A DNA stretch of 55,785 bases from Bdellovibrionaceae bacterium UBA6776. Lineage in GTDB: Bacteria; Bdellovibrionota; Bdellovibrionia; Bdellovibrionales; UBA1609. Below the pieces are notes generated by a model. The model had not been told where the DNA came from. It did no database searches and worked only from the letters and a program-made list of their open reading frames with translations. The position numbers were made by a program, and so were the translations under genes. Shown here one piece after another: positions 1-9,518 of this stretch; within the stretch, counting starts at the first letter, position 1; each line of letters starts with the position of its first letter. The stretch spans positions 36,806-92,590 of the forward strand of contig DKGG01000052.1 of the NCBI GenBank assembly GCA_002453155.1, read 5' to 3'.

Positions 1-71
1 TGGTAGACGCGCCGGACTCAAAATCCGGTACCAGCAATGGTGTGGGAGTTCGATTCTCCCCCGAGGCACCA
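1..71 (+). tRNA. tRNA-Leu (CAA), 3' portion; insertion target of two islands
   Basis: The window starts in the D-arm. An anticodon stem-loop with loop CTCAAAA gives anticodon CAA (leucine, codon UUG). It is followed by a long variable arm typical of class II tRNAs, a T-arm containing GTTCGATTC, the acceptor strand CCGAGGC, discriminator A and an encoded CCA at 69-71. The 5' acceptor strand lies outside the window. Its last 57 bases recur at 17007-17063 with one mismatch, so this is the attachment-site tRNA for the adjoining island. Confidence 0.93.
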
Positions 72-131
72 ACTAAAATCAGTAACTTAGCTCAATTTGT
101 TTTTCAAAAGGTCTTTCTGAAATCAGTGGAT

Positions 132-149
132 GCAACAAATACGCAACAA
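132..149 (+). repeat. Left-arm paired repeat of island 1 (GCAACAA x2)
   Basis: Two GCAACAA copies at 132-138 and 143-149 are separated by ATAC, an 11-bp period (one helical turn). They begin 61 bp after the tRNA end. The same pair occurs at 17126-17143 (63 bp after the second tRNA copy) and near the right ends at 16814-16831 and 29982-29999. The most natural reading is arm-type binding sites for a tyrosine recombinase. Confidence 0.55.
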
Positions 150-215
150 GATCATTACAATTAAACGGTGGGCTCACTTTACTAAATTTCCACCTCGTCT
201 ACTTCAAATGGGTCC

Positions 216-1523
216 TCATTCACTTTCGGTTAGCGCCTCTTTCCCATATCTCAAAAAGAATTTCTCTCCTACGAATATAAATGCCAATCCAACCAATGAA
301 GACCAAATAACCAACTGGTCTTCTCGAAACTTGACCACCAAAAAAGCAGTGAGGACTAATAAGTCGAGCGCAATTGCTGAAAGTAAAATGAGAGAATTTG
401 CTTTGACCTCTTTTCTTAAATATCTAAAAACTCCCCAATGCACTGCTATATCCATAATGATATAGAAAATCGCACCCAAAGATGCGATTCGACTAAGATC
501 AAATAGAACGGTTAAAACCATTGCTATGACAATTGTATAAACAAGCGTGTGCTTTTGAATATCTCCTGGCATACCGAAATGTTTATGGGGCACCAGCTTC
601 ATGTCGGTTAGCATCGCAAGCATCCTAGACACAGCAAAAACACTGGCAATAACACCAGAGGCCGTCGCCGCTATCGCAAAAGCCACTGTAATCCACAACC
701 CCCACTGACCGTAGGCAGGTCTTGCGGCTTCTGCAAGAACGTAATCCTTAGCTTTTATAATCTCCCCAATTGAGAGGTTTCCAGCCACAGCAAAACAAAC
801 TAACAGATAAATGACGACACAAATTATCAGAGAAATAACTATGGCTCGGCTGACATTCTTATGGGGCTTTTTGATTTCACCACCACTATTTGTGATCGTT
901 GTGAAACCCTTATAGGCAAGTATCCCTAGCGCTGTCGCTCCCAAGAATCCCATCAAATTAGTATCTTCGGGAGCAACAGAGACACTTTCAAAGGTAAAGC
1001 CAGAAACCCAAAGGCCACCGAGTGCGAGCAAGGCCAGCCCACCAATTTTGATAAATGCCATGATATATGAAAAAGTCTGAATAAACTTATTACCTAAAAT
1101 GTTTATTAAAAAAGCAAAAGCTAATAAACTCACTCCTAATAAGGGAACTAGCCAGTCTTTTCCAGATCCATCAAAAGCTTGAAGAGTATAGGTTCCAAAA
1201 GTTCTCGCCACTAAGCTTTCATTGATCACCATAGAAAAATACATCAACAAAGCACAAGCACCTGTCATCGTTGATTTGCCGTAAGCTTTTTTTAGATACA
1301 TTGCAATTCCACCAGCAGATGGATAGGCATTGGACATTTTTATATAAGAGTAAGAACTAAAACTAGCTATTATGGCGGCGGTCAAAAAAGCAAATGGAAA
1401 CCACTCTTTTGCAAGCTCAGCAATCTGCCCAGTTAAGGCAAAAATGCCAGCACCAATCATAACTCCAGTGCCCATCGCAACAGCACCACCTAAAGTTAAA
1501 CTGCTCTCTTTATAATCGCTCAC
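216..1523 (-). CDS. APC-family amino acid permease
   Basis: A 435-residue polytopic inner-membrane protein with about twelve hydrophobic segments. The N-terminal stretch GVMIGAGIFALTG matches the substrate-binding TM1 region of the amino acid/polyamine/organocation superfamily. It presumably imports an amino acid or polyamine by proton symport; the substrate cannot be read from sequence. The start is GTG, 7 bases after AAGGA. It is the last gene of the copper operon, 9 bases behind the PepSY gene, an unusual position for a permease. It could supply a copper-binding or biosynthetic amino acid, or simply be a passenger. Confidence 0.88.
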   Translation of the reverse strand: MSDYKESSLTLGGAVAMGTGVMIGAGIFALTGQIAELAKEWFPFAFLTAAIIASFSSYSYIKMSNAYPSAGGIAMYLKKAYGKSTMTGACALLMYFSMVINESLVARTFGTYTLQAFDGSGKDWLVPLLGVSLLAFAFLINILGNKFIQTFSYIMAFIKIGGLALLALGGLWVSGFTFESVSVAPEDTNLMGFLGATALGILAYKGFTTITNSGGEIKKPHKNVSRAIVISLIICVVIYLLVCFAVAGNLSIGEIIKAKDYVLAEAARPAYGQWGLWITVAFAIAATASGVIASVFAVSRMLAMLTDMKLVPHKHFGMPGDIQKHTLVYTIVIAMVLTVLFDLSRIASLGAIFYIIMDIAVHWGVFRYLRKEVKANSLILLSAIALDLLVLTAFLVVKFREDQLVIWSSLVGLAFIFVGEKFFLRYGKEALTESE

Positions 1524-1532
1524 TACAAATCC

Positions 1533-2249
1533 TTACTTAAAAAATAAAAAATCTTTCTTTCTGAAAGAGGAAAAGAATAACACAAAACCAGTTAAAGTCA
1601 CACTGACTGCTAAGAACGCTGCGATCACAAGCCACCAGTGGTTAAAATTTTCTCTCTCAGAATAATCCATAATATGTAACATCCATAAAAAGTCGTAAAC
1701 TCGCCAGATATTGCCTCTAACTGCCTTTAAATTTCCATCACTTGGAGAGACATAAAAGCTAGTCTGGTCGTTATCTTCAAAATCTATACGCCATACCGGA
1801 TATGTTGAGCGATACTCACTAACTGGTTGATCTAAAAGAGTCGACTTTAGAATCTTTGCATCTCCCGCATATCGAGACCTTACAATCTCTTCTGCTAATT
1901 TTTGACTCAAAGGAGATAGTAATTCGCCAGTTTTAGCATCAATCAGTTTAGACTCGCCACTCATGGCTTTGACCTCATATACGGGTCTCTCAAGGAGCAT
2001 CTTGATTTTTATTTCACCGATATTTTCTTGATTCAACCCTGAAGCCTCGACAGCTTTCAAGATTTGAACATATTTTTCAGAAACAACTAAAGGTCGATCC
2101 TCAGACTTTTTTAATAAGTGTTCACTTCTAACGGTCTCTATAGGAACAAAGCTCATAAATAGGCCACTAGCTGTCCACAAGAAAACCTGAACACCTATAA
2201 CCAAGGCTAACCACTTATGCCACTTTCTCATTCGCACTGAAAACTTCAC
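1533..2249 (-). CDS. PepSY-associated membrane protein
   Basis: 238 residues with an N-terminal membrane segment (about 13-35) preceded by a basic RMRKWHKW motif, a periplasmic region of about 150 residues, and a C-terminal membrane segment (about 205-230). This is the layout of PepSY-TM proteins, often found with cytochromes and metal or siderophore reduction systems. The GTG start overlaps the stop of the upstream cytochrome (GTGA), implying translational coupling. Paired with a c-type cytochrome, it might take part in electron transfer or metal reduction at the inner membrane. Function is inferred from family only. Confidence 0.75.
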   Translation of the reverse strand: MKFSVRMRKWHKWLALVIGVQVFLWTASGLFMSFVPIETVRSEHLLKKSEDRPLVVSEKYVQILKAVEASGLNQENIGEIKIKMLLERPVYEVKAMSGESKLIDAKTGELLSPLSQKLAEEIVRSRYAGDAKILKSTLLDQPVSEYRSTYPVWRIDFEDNDQTSFYVSPSDGNLKAVRGNIWRVYDFLWMLHIMDYSERENFNHWWLVIAAFLAVSVTLTGFVLFFSSFRKKDFLFFK

Positions 2250-2728
2250 TTTTCCTCATCTCCCAAAAGAATTTTTCCTCTCTCAACCCATTCTTCGATG
2301 GCTTTCTTTTCTGTATTCGTGAGTTGAGAGGACCAGTGCATAATTTTATAACGAAACGGCGGCATTTCATCTTTCCTAACTACTTCCTGTATTGCCTCAA
2401 GGTCTTCAAGAGGGGTTCCATGTCCTTTAAAGGGGAAGCCACCTCGCAAATCCAAATGCTCCTTGGCCTCCCGCATATCCTCATCCATTATATTTTTAGC
2501 GACAGGAAGCGCATGATACCAGGGGAGCTTTTTAGGTTCTCCGTGGCAGTCCATACATTTTTTTTCAAATATTGAAGCAATATTTTCTCTATAGGATTGA
2601 TCTATTTCATTAAGAACATCTTGTTTAACAGGCTTTTCTTGTTCCTCTTTTTTCCCATGACTCTCTCCCTGATGAGCTGAAAGCTCACCAGCTAGAAAAA
2701 TCACTATTAAAAAGATCAACTTTTCCAT
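2246..2728 (-). CDS. Periplasmic c-type cytochrome / haem-binding protein
   Basis: 160 residues with an N-terminal signal peptide ending near the alanine of LSAHQ, then a His/Lys/Glu-rich linker. A single CxxCH haem c motif (CMDCH) is at about residues 58-62, and the probable distal Met lies in EMPPF. The MPPF motif followed by a helix that ends in a WV-type segment resembles haem-binding domain proteins of about this size. It overlaps the 3' end of copA by 13 bp and the PepSY start by 4 bp. It may pass electrons between the PepSY protein and copper-handling partners. Confidence 0.8.
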   Translation of the reverse strand: MEKLIFLIVIFLAGELSAHQGESHGKKEEQEKPVKQDVLNEIDQSYRENIASIFEKKCMDCHGEPKKLPWYHALPVAKNIMDEDMREAKEHLDLRGGFPFKGHGTPLEDLEAIQEVVRKDEMPPFRYKIMHWSSQLTNTEKKAIEEWVERGKILLGDEEK

Positions 2729-5061
2729 TTCTGAGACCTTCCTAATCTAAGAGCATTTCCAATCACTGACACTGAACTTAAGCTCATAGCCGCAGCGGCA
2801 ACCATCGGACTTAAAAGCACCCCCAGGAAGGGATAAAGCACTCCCGCTGCTACGGGCACCCCAAGTCCATTATAAACGAAAGCAAAAAATAGGTTTTGCT
2901 TAATATTTTTAATTGTCATTTGACTTACTTCTCTAGCTCTTGCAATTCCACGGAGATCACCTTTGACAAGAGTCACACCAGCACTTTCCATTGCCACATC
3001 AGTGCCAGTTCCCATTGCTATTCCAACATGGGCTTGAGCAAGAGCAGGCGCATCGTTAATACCGTCTCCCGCCATTGCGACAATATAACCCTCACCTTGC
3101 AGTCTCTTAATCACATCAGCTTTCTGATTGGGAAGCACATCAGCAATAACTTCATCAAGGCCAATTTGAGAAGCTACGGCCTCCGCCGTTTTCTTGTTAT
3201 CTCCCGTGAGCATTATCACTTTGATTCCTTCACTTTGAAGTTTTATAATTGCCTCTTTTGAAGTTTCCTTAATAGGGTCAGCAACGCCTATAATTCCCAG
3301 CACCTGATTCTCAAAACCTACAAACATTGCGGTTTGCCCTAAAGCTCTCAGTTCATCAGCTTTTTTAAGAATTTTCTGATCAAACTCTAAGCCGCTAAAC
3401 AGGGCCTTATTTCCTAAAAGAATCTTCTTCCCGTTAATTTCTGCTTGCACACCCTTACCCGTAACCGAGTTAAAATTCTTAGTCTCCTTTAACGTGACAC
3501 CTCTATCTTTCGCACCACTAAGAATTGCCGCAGCGAGAGGGTGCTCACTACCTGACTCCAGGCTTGCGGCCATTTCTAACACTTCATTTTCATTCAAATC
3601 TGAAAAACTTATAACCGATACAAGCTTTGGTTTTCCTTCGGTAATAGTTCCTGTTTTATCTACGACCAAAGCGTTTACTTTTTCCATCTGCTCAATGCTC
3701 TCTGCATTTTTAAACAGAACTCCAAGACCAGCAGCTTTTCCAGTCGCCACCATAATCGACATTGGAGTCGCCAAACCAAGAGCACAAGGACAGGCAATAA
3801 TTAAAACAGCAACCGCATTAATCACCCCATAAACAAGACTCGGCGCTGGACCAAAAAAGTACCAAATAAAAAAAGTGATGATAGAAATCAAAATGACAGC
3901 CGGAACAAAATAAGATGAAACTTGATCTGCTAATTTTTGAATGGGTGCACGACTTCTTTGGGCCTCACCTACCATTTTAACAATTTGCGACAGCAAAGTG
4001 TCTTTACCTACTTTTTCCGCTTTTACGATGAGCGAACCTGTTCCATTAATTGTTGCACCAACAACTGAGTCACCATTGGTTTTCTCAACAGGAATAGGCT
4101 CTCCAGTAATCATTGACTCATCAACTGAGGACTTCCCTTCTAATACAATTCCGTCCACAGGAATTTTCTCTCCAGGACGAACTCGAAGCTTATCGCCTAA
4201 ATGGATGTGTTCGACCGGAATATCTTCCTCTTCGCCGTTGTCTTTGATTTTACGGGCGTGTTTGGGTGCTAGACCAAGCAAAGCTCTAATAGCAGCCCCC
4301 GTTTGACTTCTTGCCCTAAGCTCTAAGACTTGGCCTAAAAGAACCAGAGCCACAATAACAGCTGCCGCCTCAAAATAAAGTCCCACTTCTCCTGATGAAT
4401 CTTTAAACGAGTCAGGAAAAAGATGTGGGAAAAATACAGCCACCATACTATAGGAGTATGCCACTCCCACACCGACTCCAATTAAGGTGAACATATTTAG
4501 ATTTCTATTTTTTAAGGACTGCCAAAATCTTTCAAAAAAAGGAAGGCCTGCCCACAGCACGACAGGTGAAGCCAACAGCACTTCAAGATAGCTTAGTAAT
4601 CGTCCTGATAAAAATTCATCAAAAAAATGTCTGCCACCCATTGTAATAACCAATAGCGGAAGGCACAGAACCACGCTGGCCCAAAAGCGTTTGGTCATAT
4701 CATTAAGTTCTGTCTTGTCTTCTTCCATATCCAGCGAAATTTCCGTTGGTTCCAAAGCCATTCCACAGATTGGACAAGTGCCTGGTCCCATTTGCTTCAC
4801 TTCCGGGTGCATAGGACAGGTGTACTCTACATTTGAGTGATCCATGGCTGGCTGAGGGTTAGGGTTGAGGTATTTTTCTGGATCAATCTTAAATTTTTCA
4901 TTACATTTGGGATTACAGAAATAATACTCTTTTTCTTTATAAGTAAGGCTTCCACCTTTGGCATTTTGTGGATCAACATCCATTCCACAAACAGGGTCCT
5001 TCACTTTTTGAGAAGTGTTATGCTTATGATCTATATGACAACAACTGGTATGCTGATCCAT
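2716..5061 (-). CDS. copA: Cu+/Ag+-exporting P1B-type ATPase with YHS and CPMHP metal-binding domains
   Basis: 781 residues. The N-terminus carries a YHS domain (DPVCGMDV, later FCNPKC; about 21-65) and then a heavy-metal-binding domain with CPMHPE and CPICGM (about 80-108) in place of a classical HMA domain. The core is canonical: TGEP actuator loop, CPC in TM6 (IACPCALGL), DKTGT phosphorylation site, SEHP, and GDGINDAPAL. VYN in TM7 and MSLSS in TM8 are signatures of the Cu+ (P1B-1) group. AGGAGA precedes the ATG. It pumps cytoplasmic Cu+ or Ag+ to the periplasm, where the RND pump and oxidases of the island can deal with it. Confidence 0.94.
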   Translation of the reverse strand: MDQHTSCCHIDHKHNTSQKVKDPVCGMDVDPQNAKGGSLTYKEKEYYFCNPKCNEKFKIDPEKYLNPNPQPAMDHSNVEYTCPMHPEVKQMGPGTCPICGMALEPTEISLDMEEDKTELNDMTKRFWASVVLCLPLLVITMGGRHFFDEFLSGRLLSYLEVLLASPVVLWAGLPFFERFWQSLKNRNLNMFTLIGVGVGVAYSYSMVAVFFPHLFPDSFKDSSGEVGLYFEAAAVIVALVLLGQVLELRARSQTGAAIRALLGLAPKHARKIKDNGEEEDIPVEHIHLGDKLRVRPGEKIPVDGIVLEGKSSVDESMITGEPIPVEKTNGDSVVGATINGTGSLIVKAEKVGKDTLLSQIVKMVGEAQRSRAPIQKLADQVSSYFVPAVILISIITFFIWYFFGPAPSLVYGVINAVAVLIIACPCALGLATPMSIMVATGKAAGLGVLFKNAESIEQMEKVNALVVDKTGTITEGKPKLVSVISFSDLNENEVLEMAASLESGSEHPLAAAILSGAKDRGVTLKETKNFNSVTGKGVQAEINGKKILLGNKALFSGLEFDQKILKKADELRALGQTAMFVGFENQVLGIIGVADPIKETSKEAIIKLQSEGIKVIMLTGDNKKTAEAVASQIGLDEVIADVLPNQKADVIKRLQGEGYIVAMAGDGINDAPALAQAHVGIAMGTGTDVAMESAGVTLVKGDLRGIARAREVSQMTIKNIKQNLFFAFVYNGLGVPVAAGVLYPFLGVLLSPMVAAAAMSLSSVSVIGNALRLGRSQKWKS

Positions 5062-5076
5062 TTTTCTTTCTCCTGA

Positions 5077-5439
5077 TTATAATACCTTTACGATTCCGGC
5101 TTTCATGTCCATTCCACAAAGAAGTTTAATTTCTCCCGATTTATCCAAATGACCGACTTGAAATCGAACCTCTTTATTTAGTGGCAGCTTTGTTTCACCT
5201 TTTCCATTCACATTTTTAAGCTCAGTCATACAGGTCTTATCTGTTGTGCGAGTGACTAAAAGAACAAGATCCTCGCCTTTATGACCTTCTATTTGAGAAG
5301 GCGTAAATCCATCTTCGCTAATGGTGACTTTGACCGTCTTTTCTTTTGCGGACTTCTTATGTGCAGCATGTTTTCCTTCATGAGCAAAGGAAGCTCCCGC
5401 CGCCAATAATGATGCGATAATTACAAATAGTTTTTTCAT
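5077..5439 (-). CDS. Small periplasmic cupredoxin-domain protein
   Basis: 120 residues: a Sec signal peptide (cleavage after SFA), a His/Lys-rich spacer, then a one-domain cupredoxin fold. The likely metal ligands are the Cys and Met of TCMTEL, the His of VGHLDK and the Cys/Met residues of LLCGMDM. It lies between the RND pump and the Cu+ ATPase in the same operon, with AGGAG upstream. A role as periplasmic copper carrier feeding the CusA-type pump is plausible but inferred. The usual first His ligand of type 1 sites appears to be replaced by Cys/Met. Confidence 0.8.
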   Translation of the reverse strand: MKKLFVIIASLLAAGASFAHEGKHAAHKKSAKEKTVKVTISEDGFTPSQIEGHKGEDLVLLVTRTTDKTCMTELKNVNGKGETKLPLNKEVRFQVGHLDKSGEIKLLCGMDMKAGIVKVL

Positions 5440-5452
5440 AGGTTTCTCCTTG

Positions 5453-8400
5453 TTAGTTGTATGATTGCTTTAGTTTTCTTTCTTTCCACATATAAAAAAT
5501 AACTGGATAAATAAGTAGCTCTAGAAGAAATGAAGTAAATAATCCGCCAATCATAGGAGCTGCGATTCTCTTCATGACATCACTGCCAGCACCTACCGAC
5601 CACATAATCGGAATAAGACCCATAAAAAGTGCCGCAACGGTCATAAGCTTTGGCCTTACACGATGAACTGCACCTTCAATCACAGCTTCTTCAAGATCAC
5701 TTTTTGTCCGTAATCTTCCAGATTGCACTCGATCCTTGTAGGCGAGATCCAAATACATAAGCATAAATACGCCTGTTTCAGCATCTAAGCCTAAAAGTGC
5801 GATCATTCCCACCCAAGCCGCAATCGACATATTGTAGCCTAAAAATACAAGTAGCCAGACAGCACCAATGAGTGAGAACGGAACTGCTAAAAGAATGATT
5901 CCTGTCTTAACCCAAGAGCCGGTGTTGAAATAAAGCAGATATAAAATCAAAACTAGAGTCAGTGGGATGATATATGTGAGTCTTTCTTTGACTCTTTCCA
6001 TATTCTTGAACTGACCACTCCACTCAACTATATAACCTTCAGGAACTTTTACATTTTGATCAATTTTCTCTTTTGCTCTTTCGACGTAAGAGCCAATATC
6101 AGTTTTTTCCGGGTCTATATCCACATACACATAGCCAACAAGAGAGGCATTCTCATCTCTAATCATCCCAGGACCATTTTTGACAACAATATCAGCCACG
6201 GCACTTAATGGCACCTGAGCGCCTGTACGAGATGACGTAATCAAAGTTCTCTCAATACTTGGAATATCTTGCCTAAAGCTTGGAGCAAAGCGAACCTGAA
6301 TGGGGTATCTTTCTCTAGAGGCCAAGATCTGAGAAACATTAGCTCCACCAATGGCTGCCATTGCCTGATCTTGAACCTCTTTAACCGTTAAACCATAATT
6401 TTTTAGCTTATTGCGATCAATATCTAAATCTAAGAAATAACCACTGGCAATTCTTTCGGCCACAACAGACCGAGTGCCATCTAAAGCTTTAATTTCAGCT
6501 TCAATTTTTTGCCCAATGTCTTGAATCGTCTCCAAATTGGGGCCAAATATTTTAAGTCCAATCGCACTACGAATTCCCGTGGATAGCATATCAATTCTAT
6601 TTTTAATCGGCATAGTCCAAATATTAGGCATGCCAATGAAAGAGAGTTTTTGATTCATCTCTTCGATCAATTGCTCTTCGCTGATAGTCTCAGGCCATAT
6701 TTTTTGAAATGGAAAAGTTAAATAGCTTGGAAGAACGGAATACCACCTGTCATTTTTTCGCCACTCAGATTTTGGTTTTAGGACAATGGTAGTTTCAATC
6801 ATGCTTAGAGGGGCTGTATCTGTCGGAGTTTCCGCTCTTCCTGCTTTGCCGAAAACCGTGTCCACTTCTGGAAAGGTCTTTAAAATGCGATCTTGCACAA
6901 TGAGAAGTTTTTGAGCCTCAGAGACAGAAAGCCCAGGTAGTGCTGTGGGCATATAAAGAAGACTTCCCTCATGAAGAGTCGGCATAAATTCAGAGCCTAG
7001 AAGTTTAAACCCAGGAAAAATTGAAAGAGTTCCAACAAGGGCAATTGCAAGTGTTGTCTTTTTATGACGTAGCGTCCACTTCACCGCAGGCGTGTAGAGT
7101 TTAAAAAGTCGTTTACTAATAGGATGTCTTTCTTCCTTATAGTAAGTTCCTATTAAAAACTTATTTCCCAGTGTATTAAGTAATGGGTACTTCGTATTAA
7201 AAGGCTCAATACGCGCAAACAACATCCGCATTGCTGGATCAAATGTAACAGCAAGAAATGAAGCTATAGCCATTGTGAATGTTTTAGAAAGCGCCAATGG
7301 CCTAAAAAGCCTTCCTTCTTGATCAATAAGAGTAAATACGGGAATAAAGGCCACCGCGATCACCAGAAGGGAAAAGAACACAGATGGACCCACTTCTTTT
7401 AGAGCATCCAGTCGGACTTGAAAGAAGTCGCCTTTTCTTCCACCCTCATCCCAGGCTTGAATTTTTTTATAGGCATTTTCCACCTCCACAATGGCTCCAT
7501 CGACCAGTACGCCAATAGAAATTGCAATTCCTGCTAACGACATGATGTTTGAGCTTTGCCCAATAATGTAAAGCGGAATAAAAGCCAGAAGAACGGAAAC
7601 TGGGATTGTAACGATAGGAACAATGGCGGACGGAACATGCCACAAAAATAATAAAATAATCAGACTTACGATAATTAACTCTTCAATAAGAGTTCCCTTT
7701 AAGGTATCGATGGCTCTTTCAATAAGATCGGAGCGATCATAAACGCTTTTTACACTCACTTCTTCAGGCAAATACTTCTTAATCTCTTTTATTTTATTTT
7801 TGACGTCTTCGATCACTTTTGGAGCGTCTTCGCCTTGCCTCATAACAATGATGCCACCAACCACATCACCTTGACCGTTAAAATCAGTAATACCTCTTCT
7901 CATTTCTGCGCCAATACTCACACTAGCCACTTGTTTAACAAGTATTGGAGATCGGGCATTAGAGCCATAAGAGATAACCGCATTTTCGATCTGTTCAGTG
8001 GACTCAACCAGAGCGCGACTTCTAATCATGGCCTCAGCACCAGAAAACTCAATGGTCCTGCCGCCTGATTCTTGATTGGCGTCTTGTACCGCATCCATGA
8101 CTTGTTTGATGGAAAGATTATAAAGCTGTAGTTTTGTAGGATCGACTTTAACTTGAAACTGTTTTACATAACCGCCAATAGAGGCGACTTCTGCAACTCC
8201 TGGAACGGATTGAAGTTGAAATTTTAGTGTCCAATCTTGAATAGATCTTAAATCCGCAGTGGTTAATTTTCCTGATTCATCTTTTAAAATATACTGATAA
8301 ACCCAACCCACACTTGTGGCATCAGGACCGATTTCTGTTTTCACTCCATCTGGTAGTTGAGACTGAATGCGATTTAAACTTTCTAAAACGCGACTTCTCG

Positions 8401-8713
8401 CCCAGTAGAGATCAACCCCATCCTCAAAAATGACATATACATAGGAATAACCATAATCTGAAACTCCACGAACCGACTTGACCTTCGGCGCTCCGAGCAT
8501 CGAAGACACTATTGGATAGGTCACTTGATTCTCTAAAATATCTGGAGATCTATCCCATCTTGAATAAATAATGACTTGGGTATCTGAAAGGTCTGGGATG
8601 GCATCAAGAGGAATATTCTTTAAACTAAACACACCAATGACCACCAAAAGTGCCGTAATTGAGATCACTAAAAAGCGATTATGTGCCGAAAAATCAATGA
8701 CGCTTTTGATCAT
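5453..8713 (-). CDS. cusA: CusA/CzcA-type heavy-metal RND efflux pump
   Basis: 1086 residues, the usual length of heavy-metal-efflux RND proteins. TM1 is followed by IPLDAIPDLSDTQV, typical of the HME family; two large periplasmic loops and the TM4 block follow. The segment NRIDMLSTGI carries the Met that in E. coli CusA belongs to the three-Met copper/silver site, so monovalent Cu/Ag is more likely than Zn/Co. The start overlaps the cusB gene by 20 bp. With the adaptor and TolC-like protein it would form a trans-envelope pump for periplasmic Cu+/Ag+. Confidence 0.93.
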   Translation of the reverse strand: MIKSVIDFSAHNRFLVISITALLVVIGVFSLKNIPLDAIPDLSDTQVIIYSRWDRSPDILENQVTYPIVSSMLGAPKVKSVRGVSDYGYSYVYVIFEDGVDLYWARSRVLESLNRIQSQLPDGVKTEIGPDATSVGWVYQYILKDESGKLTTADLRSIQDWTLKFQLQSVPGVAEVASIGGYVKQFQVKVDPTKLQLYNLSIKQVMDAVQDANQESGGRTIEFSGAEAMIRSRALVESTEQIENAVISYGSNARSPILVKQVASVSIGAEMRRGITDFNGQGDVVGGIIVMRQGEDAPKVIEDVKNKIKEIKKYLPEEVSVKSVYDRSDLIERAIDTLKGTLIEELIIVSLIILLFLWHVPSAIVPIVTIPVSVLLAFIPLYIIGQSSNIMSLAGIAISIGVLVDGAIVEVENAYKKIQAWDEGGRKGDFFQVRLDALKEVGPSVFFSLLVIAVAFIPVFTLIDQEGRLFRPLALSKTFTMAIASFLAVTFDPAMRMLFARIEPFNTKYPLLNTLGNKFLIGTYYKEERHPISKRLFKLYTPAVKWTLRHKKTTLAIALVGTLSIFPGFKLLGSEFMPTLHEGSLLYMPTALPGLSVSEAQKLLIVQDRILKTFPEVDTVFGKAGRAETPTDTAPLSMIETTIVLKPKSEWRKNDRWYSVLPSYLTFPFQKIWPETISEEQLIEEMNQKLSFIGMPNIWTMPIKNRIDMLSTGIRSAIGLKIFGPNLETIQDIGQKIEAEIKALDGTRSVVAERIASGYFLDLDIDRNKLKNYGLTVKEVQDQAMAAIGGANVSQILASRERYPIQVRFAPSFRQDIPSIERTLITSSRTGAQVPLSAVADIVVKNGPGMIRDENASLVGYVYVDIDPEKTDIGSYVERAKEKIDQNVKVPEGYIVEWSGQFKNMERVKERLTYIIPLTLVLILYLLYFNTGSWVKTGIILLAVPFSLIGAVWLLVFLGYNMSIAAWVGMIALLGLDAETGVFMLMYLDLAYKDRVQSGRLRTKSDLEEAVIEGAVHRVRPKLMTVAALFMGLIPIMWSVGAGSDVMKRIAAPMIGGLFTSFLLELLIYPVIFYMWKERKLKQSYN

Positions 8714-9518
8714 TTAAGCCTCTAATTTTTGATTCGGAATCAATAAGAAAATTTGGACCGGAACTAATTTTATCACCTTCTTCCAAACCTTTGAGAACCA
8801 CATACTCTTCAGAAACTTTTGGCCCAAGAACAACTTTCTTTGGATGAAGGGTTTGATCTTGATAGATATAAACAATACTTCCACTTCCAGTGAAGAGCAC
8901 CGACTTTTCAGGAATAACAATTTGAGATCCAAGTTTAATCTCGATATTTCCATTAAAGCTAGATTCAATGAGTGAATTTGCCAGGTTCCCTTGAAGCGTC
9001 CCTACAACTCGGACAGTGCGACTGGTTGGGTCAGCTAAATTATCAACAGAAACAATCTCACCTTTCACTTCTTCTTCTGGATAAGCCTCGATATGTCCGG
9101 TAAATTTCGCTCCACCCTTAATAAATCTTAAATCTCTTTCAAAAACTTGTAAGGCCACTGAGTTTCTGGAAAGCATTCTTCCTGAAACTGCTATTGAGTA
9201 CACCATTTCCTTTTTAGAGACCTCAATGGGTTTAATGCCAACAAGATCTGCCTGATAGGGGGAAATATTAAGGTCAATATCAGCCTTCCTAACATCAGCT
9301 TTTGACTGTTCCACTTTTACCAACTTCATGTGACAAATAGGACAACTTCCAGGTTTGTTTTGACGTATTTCTGGGTGCATAGGACAAGTGTAAACTTCTT
9401 CTTCAGAGTGCTGATGTGGCTCAGAATTTTTTGCCGTATTAGAATTCGTACAACCAGACAAAATTGTTAGCCCTGAGATGAGAGTGATTAAAGTTATAAG
9501 AAGGTATTTTCTATTCAT
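8694..9518 (-). CDS. cusB: CusB-like RND periplasmic adaptor, short form lacking the hairpin
   Basis: 274 residues, against about 380-500 for normal CusB/CzcB proteins. It has a lipoprotein-type signal (LSGC), an N-terminal metal-binding domain with CPMHPE and CPICHM (about 45-68), then beta-barrel-like and membrane-proximal segments (ALQVFERDL, VDNLADPTSRTVRVVG). From VSGRMLS it passes directly into the beta-barrel-like part, so the lipoyl half-motifs and the alpha-helical hairpin that normally lie between appear to be missing. The frame is open across the joint. Overlaps with cusC (8 bp) and cusA (20 bp) suggest it is still translated. Confidence 0.82.
   Translation of the reverse strand: MNRKYLLITLITLISGLTILSGCTNSNTAKNSEPHQHSEEEVYTCPMHPEIRQNKPGSCPICHMKLVKVEQSKADVRKADIDLNISPYQADLVGIKPIEVSKKEMVYSIAVSGRMLSRNSVALQVFERDLRFIKGGAKFTGHIEAYPEEEVKGEIVSVDNLADPTSRTVRVVGTLQGNLANSLIESSFNGNIEIKLGSQIVIPEKSVLFTGSGSIVYIYQDQTLHPKKVVLGPKVSEEYVVLKGLEEGDKISSGPNFLIDSESKIRGLNDQKRH

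Noticed and set aside
130..465. Forward open frame after the tRNA
   Set aside because: It lies mostly antisense to the APC permease, starts within the arm-type repeat, and has no domain or ribosome site.
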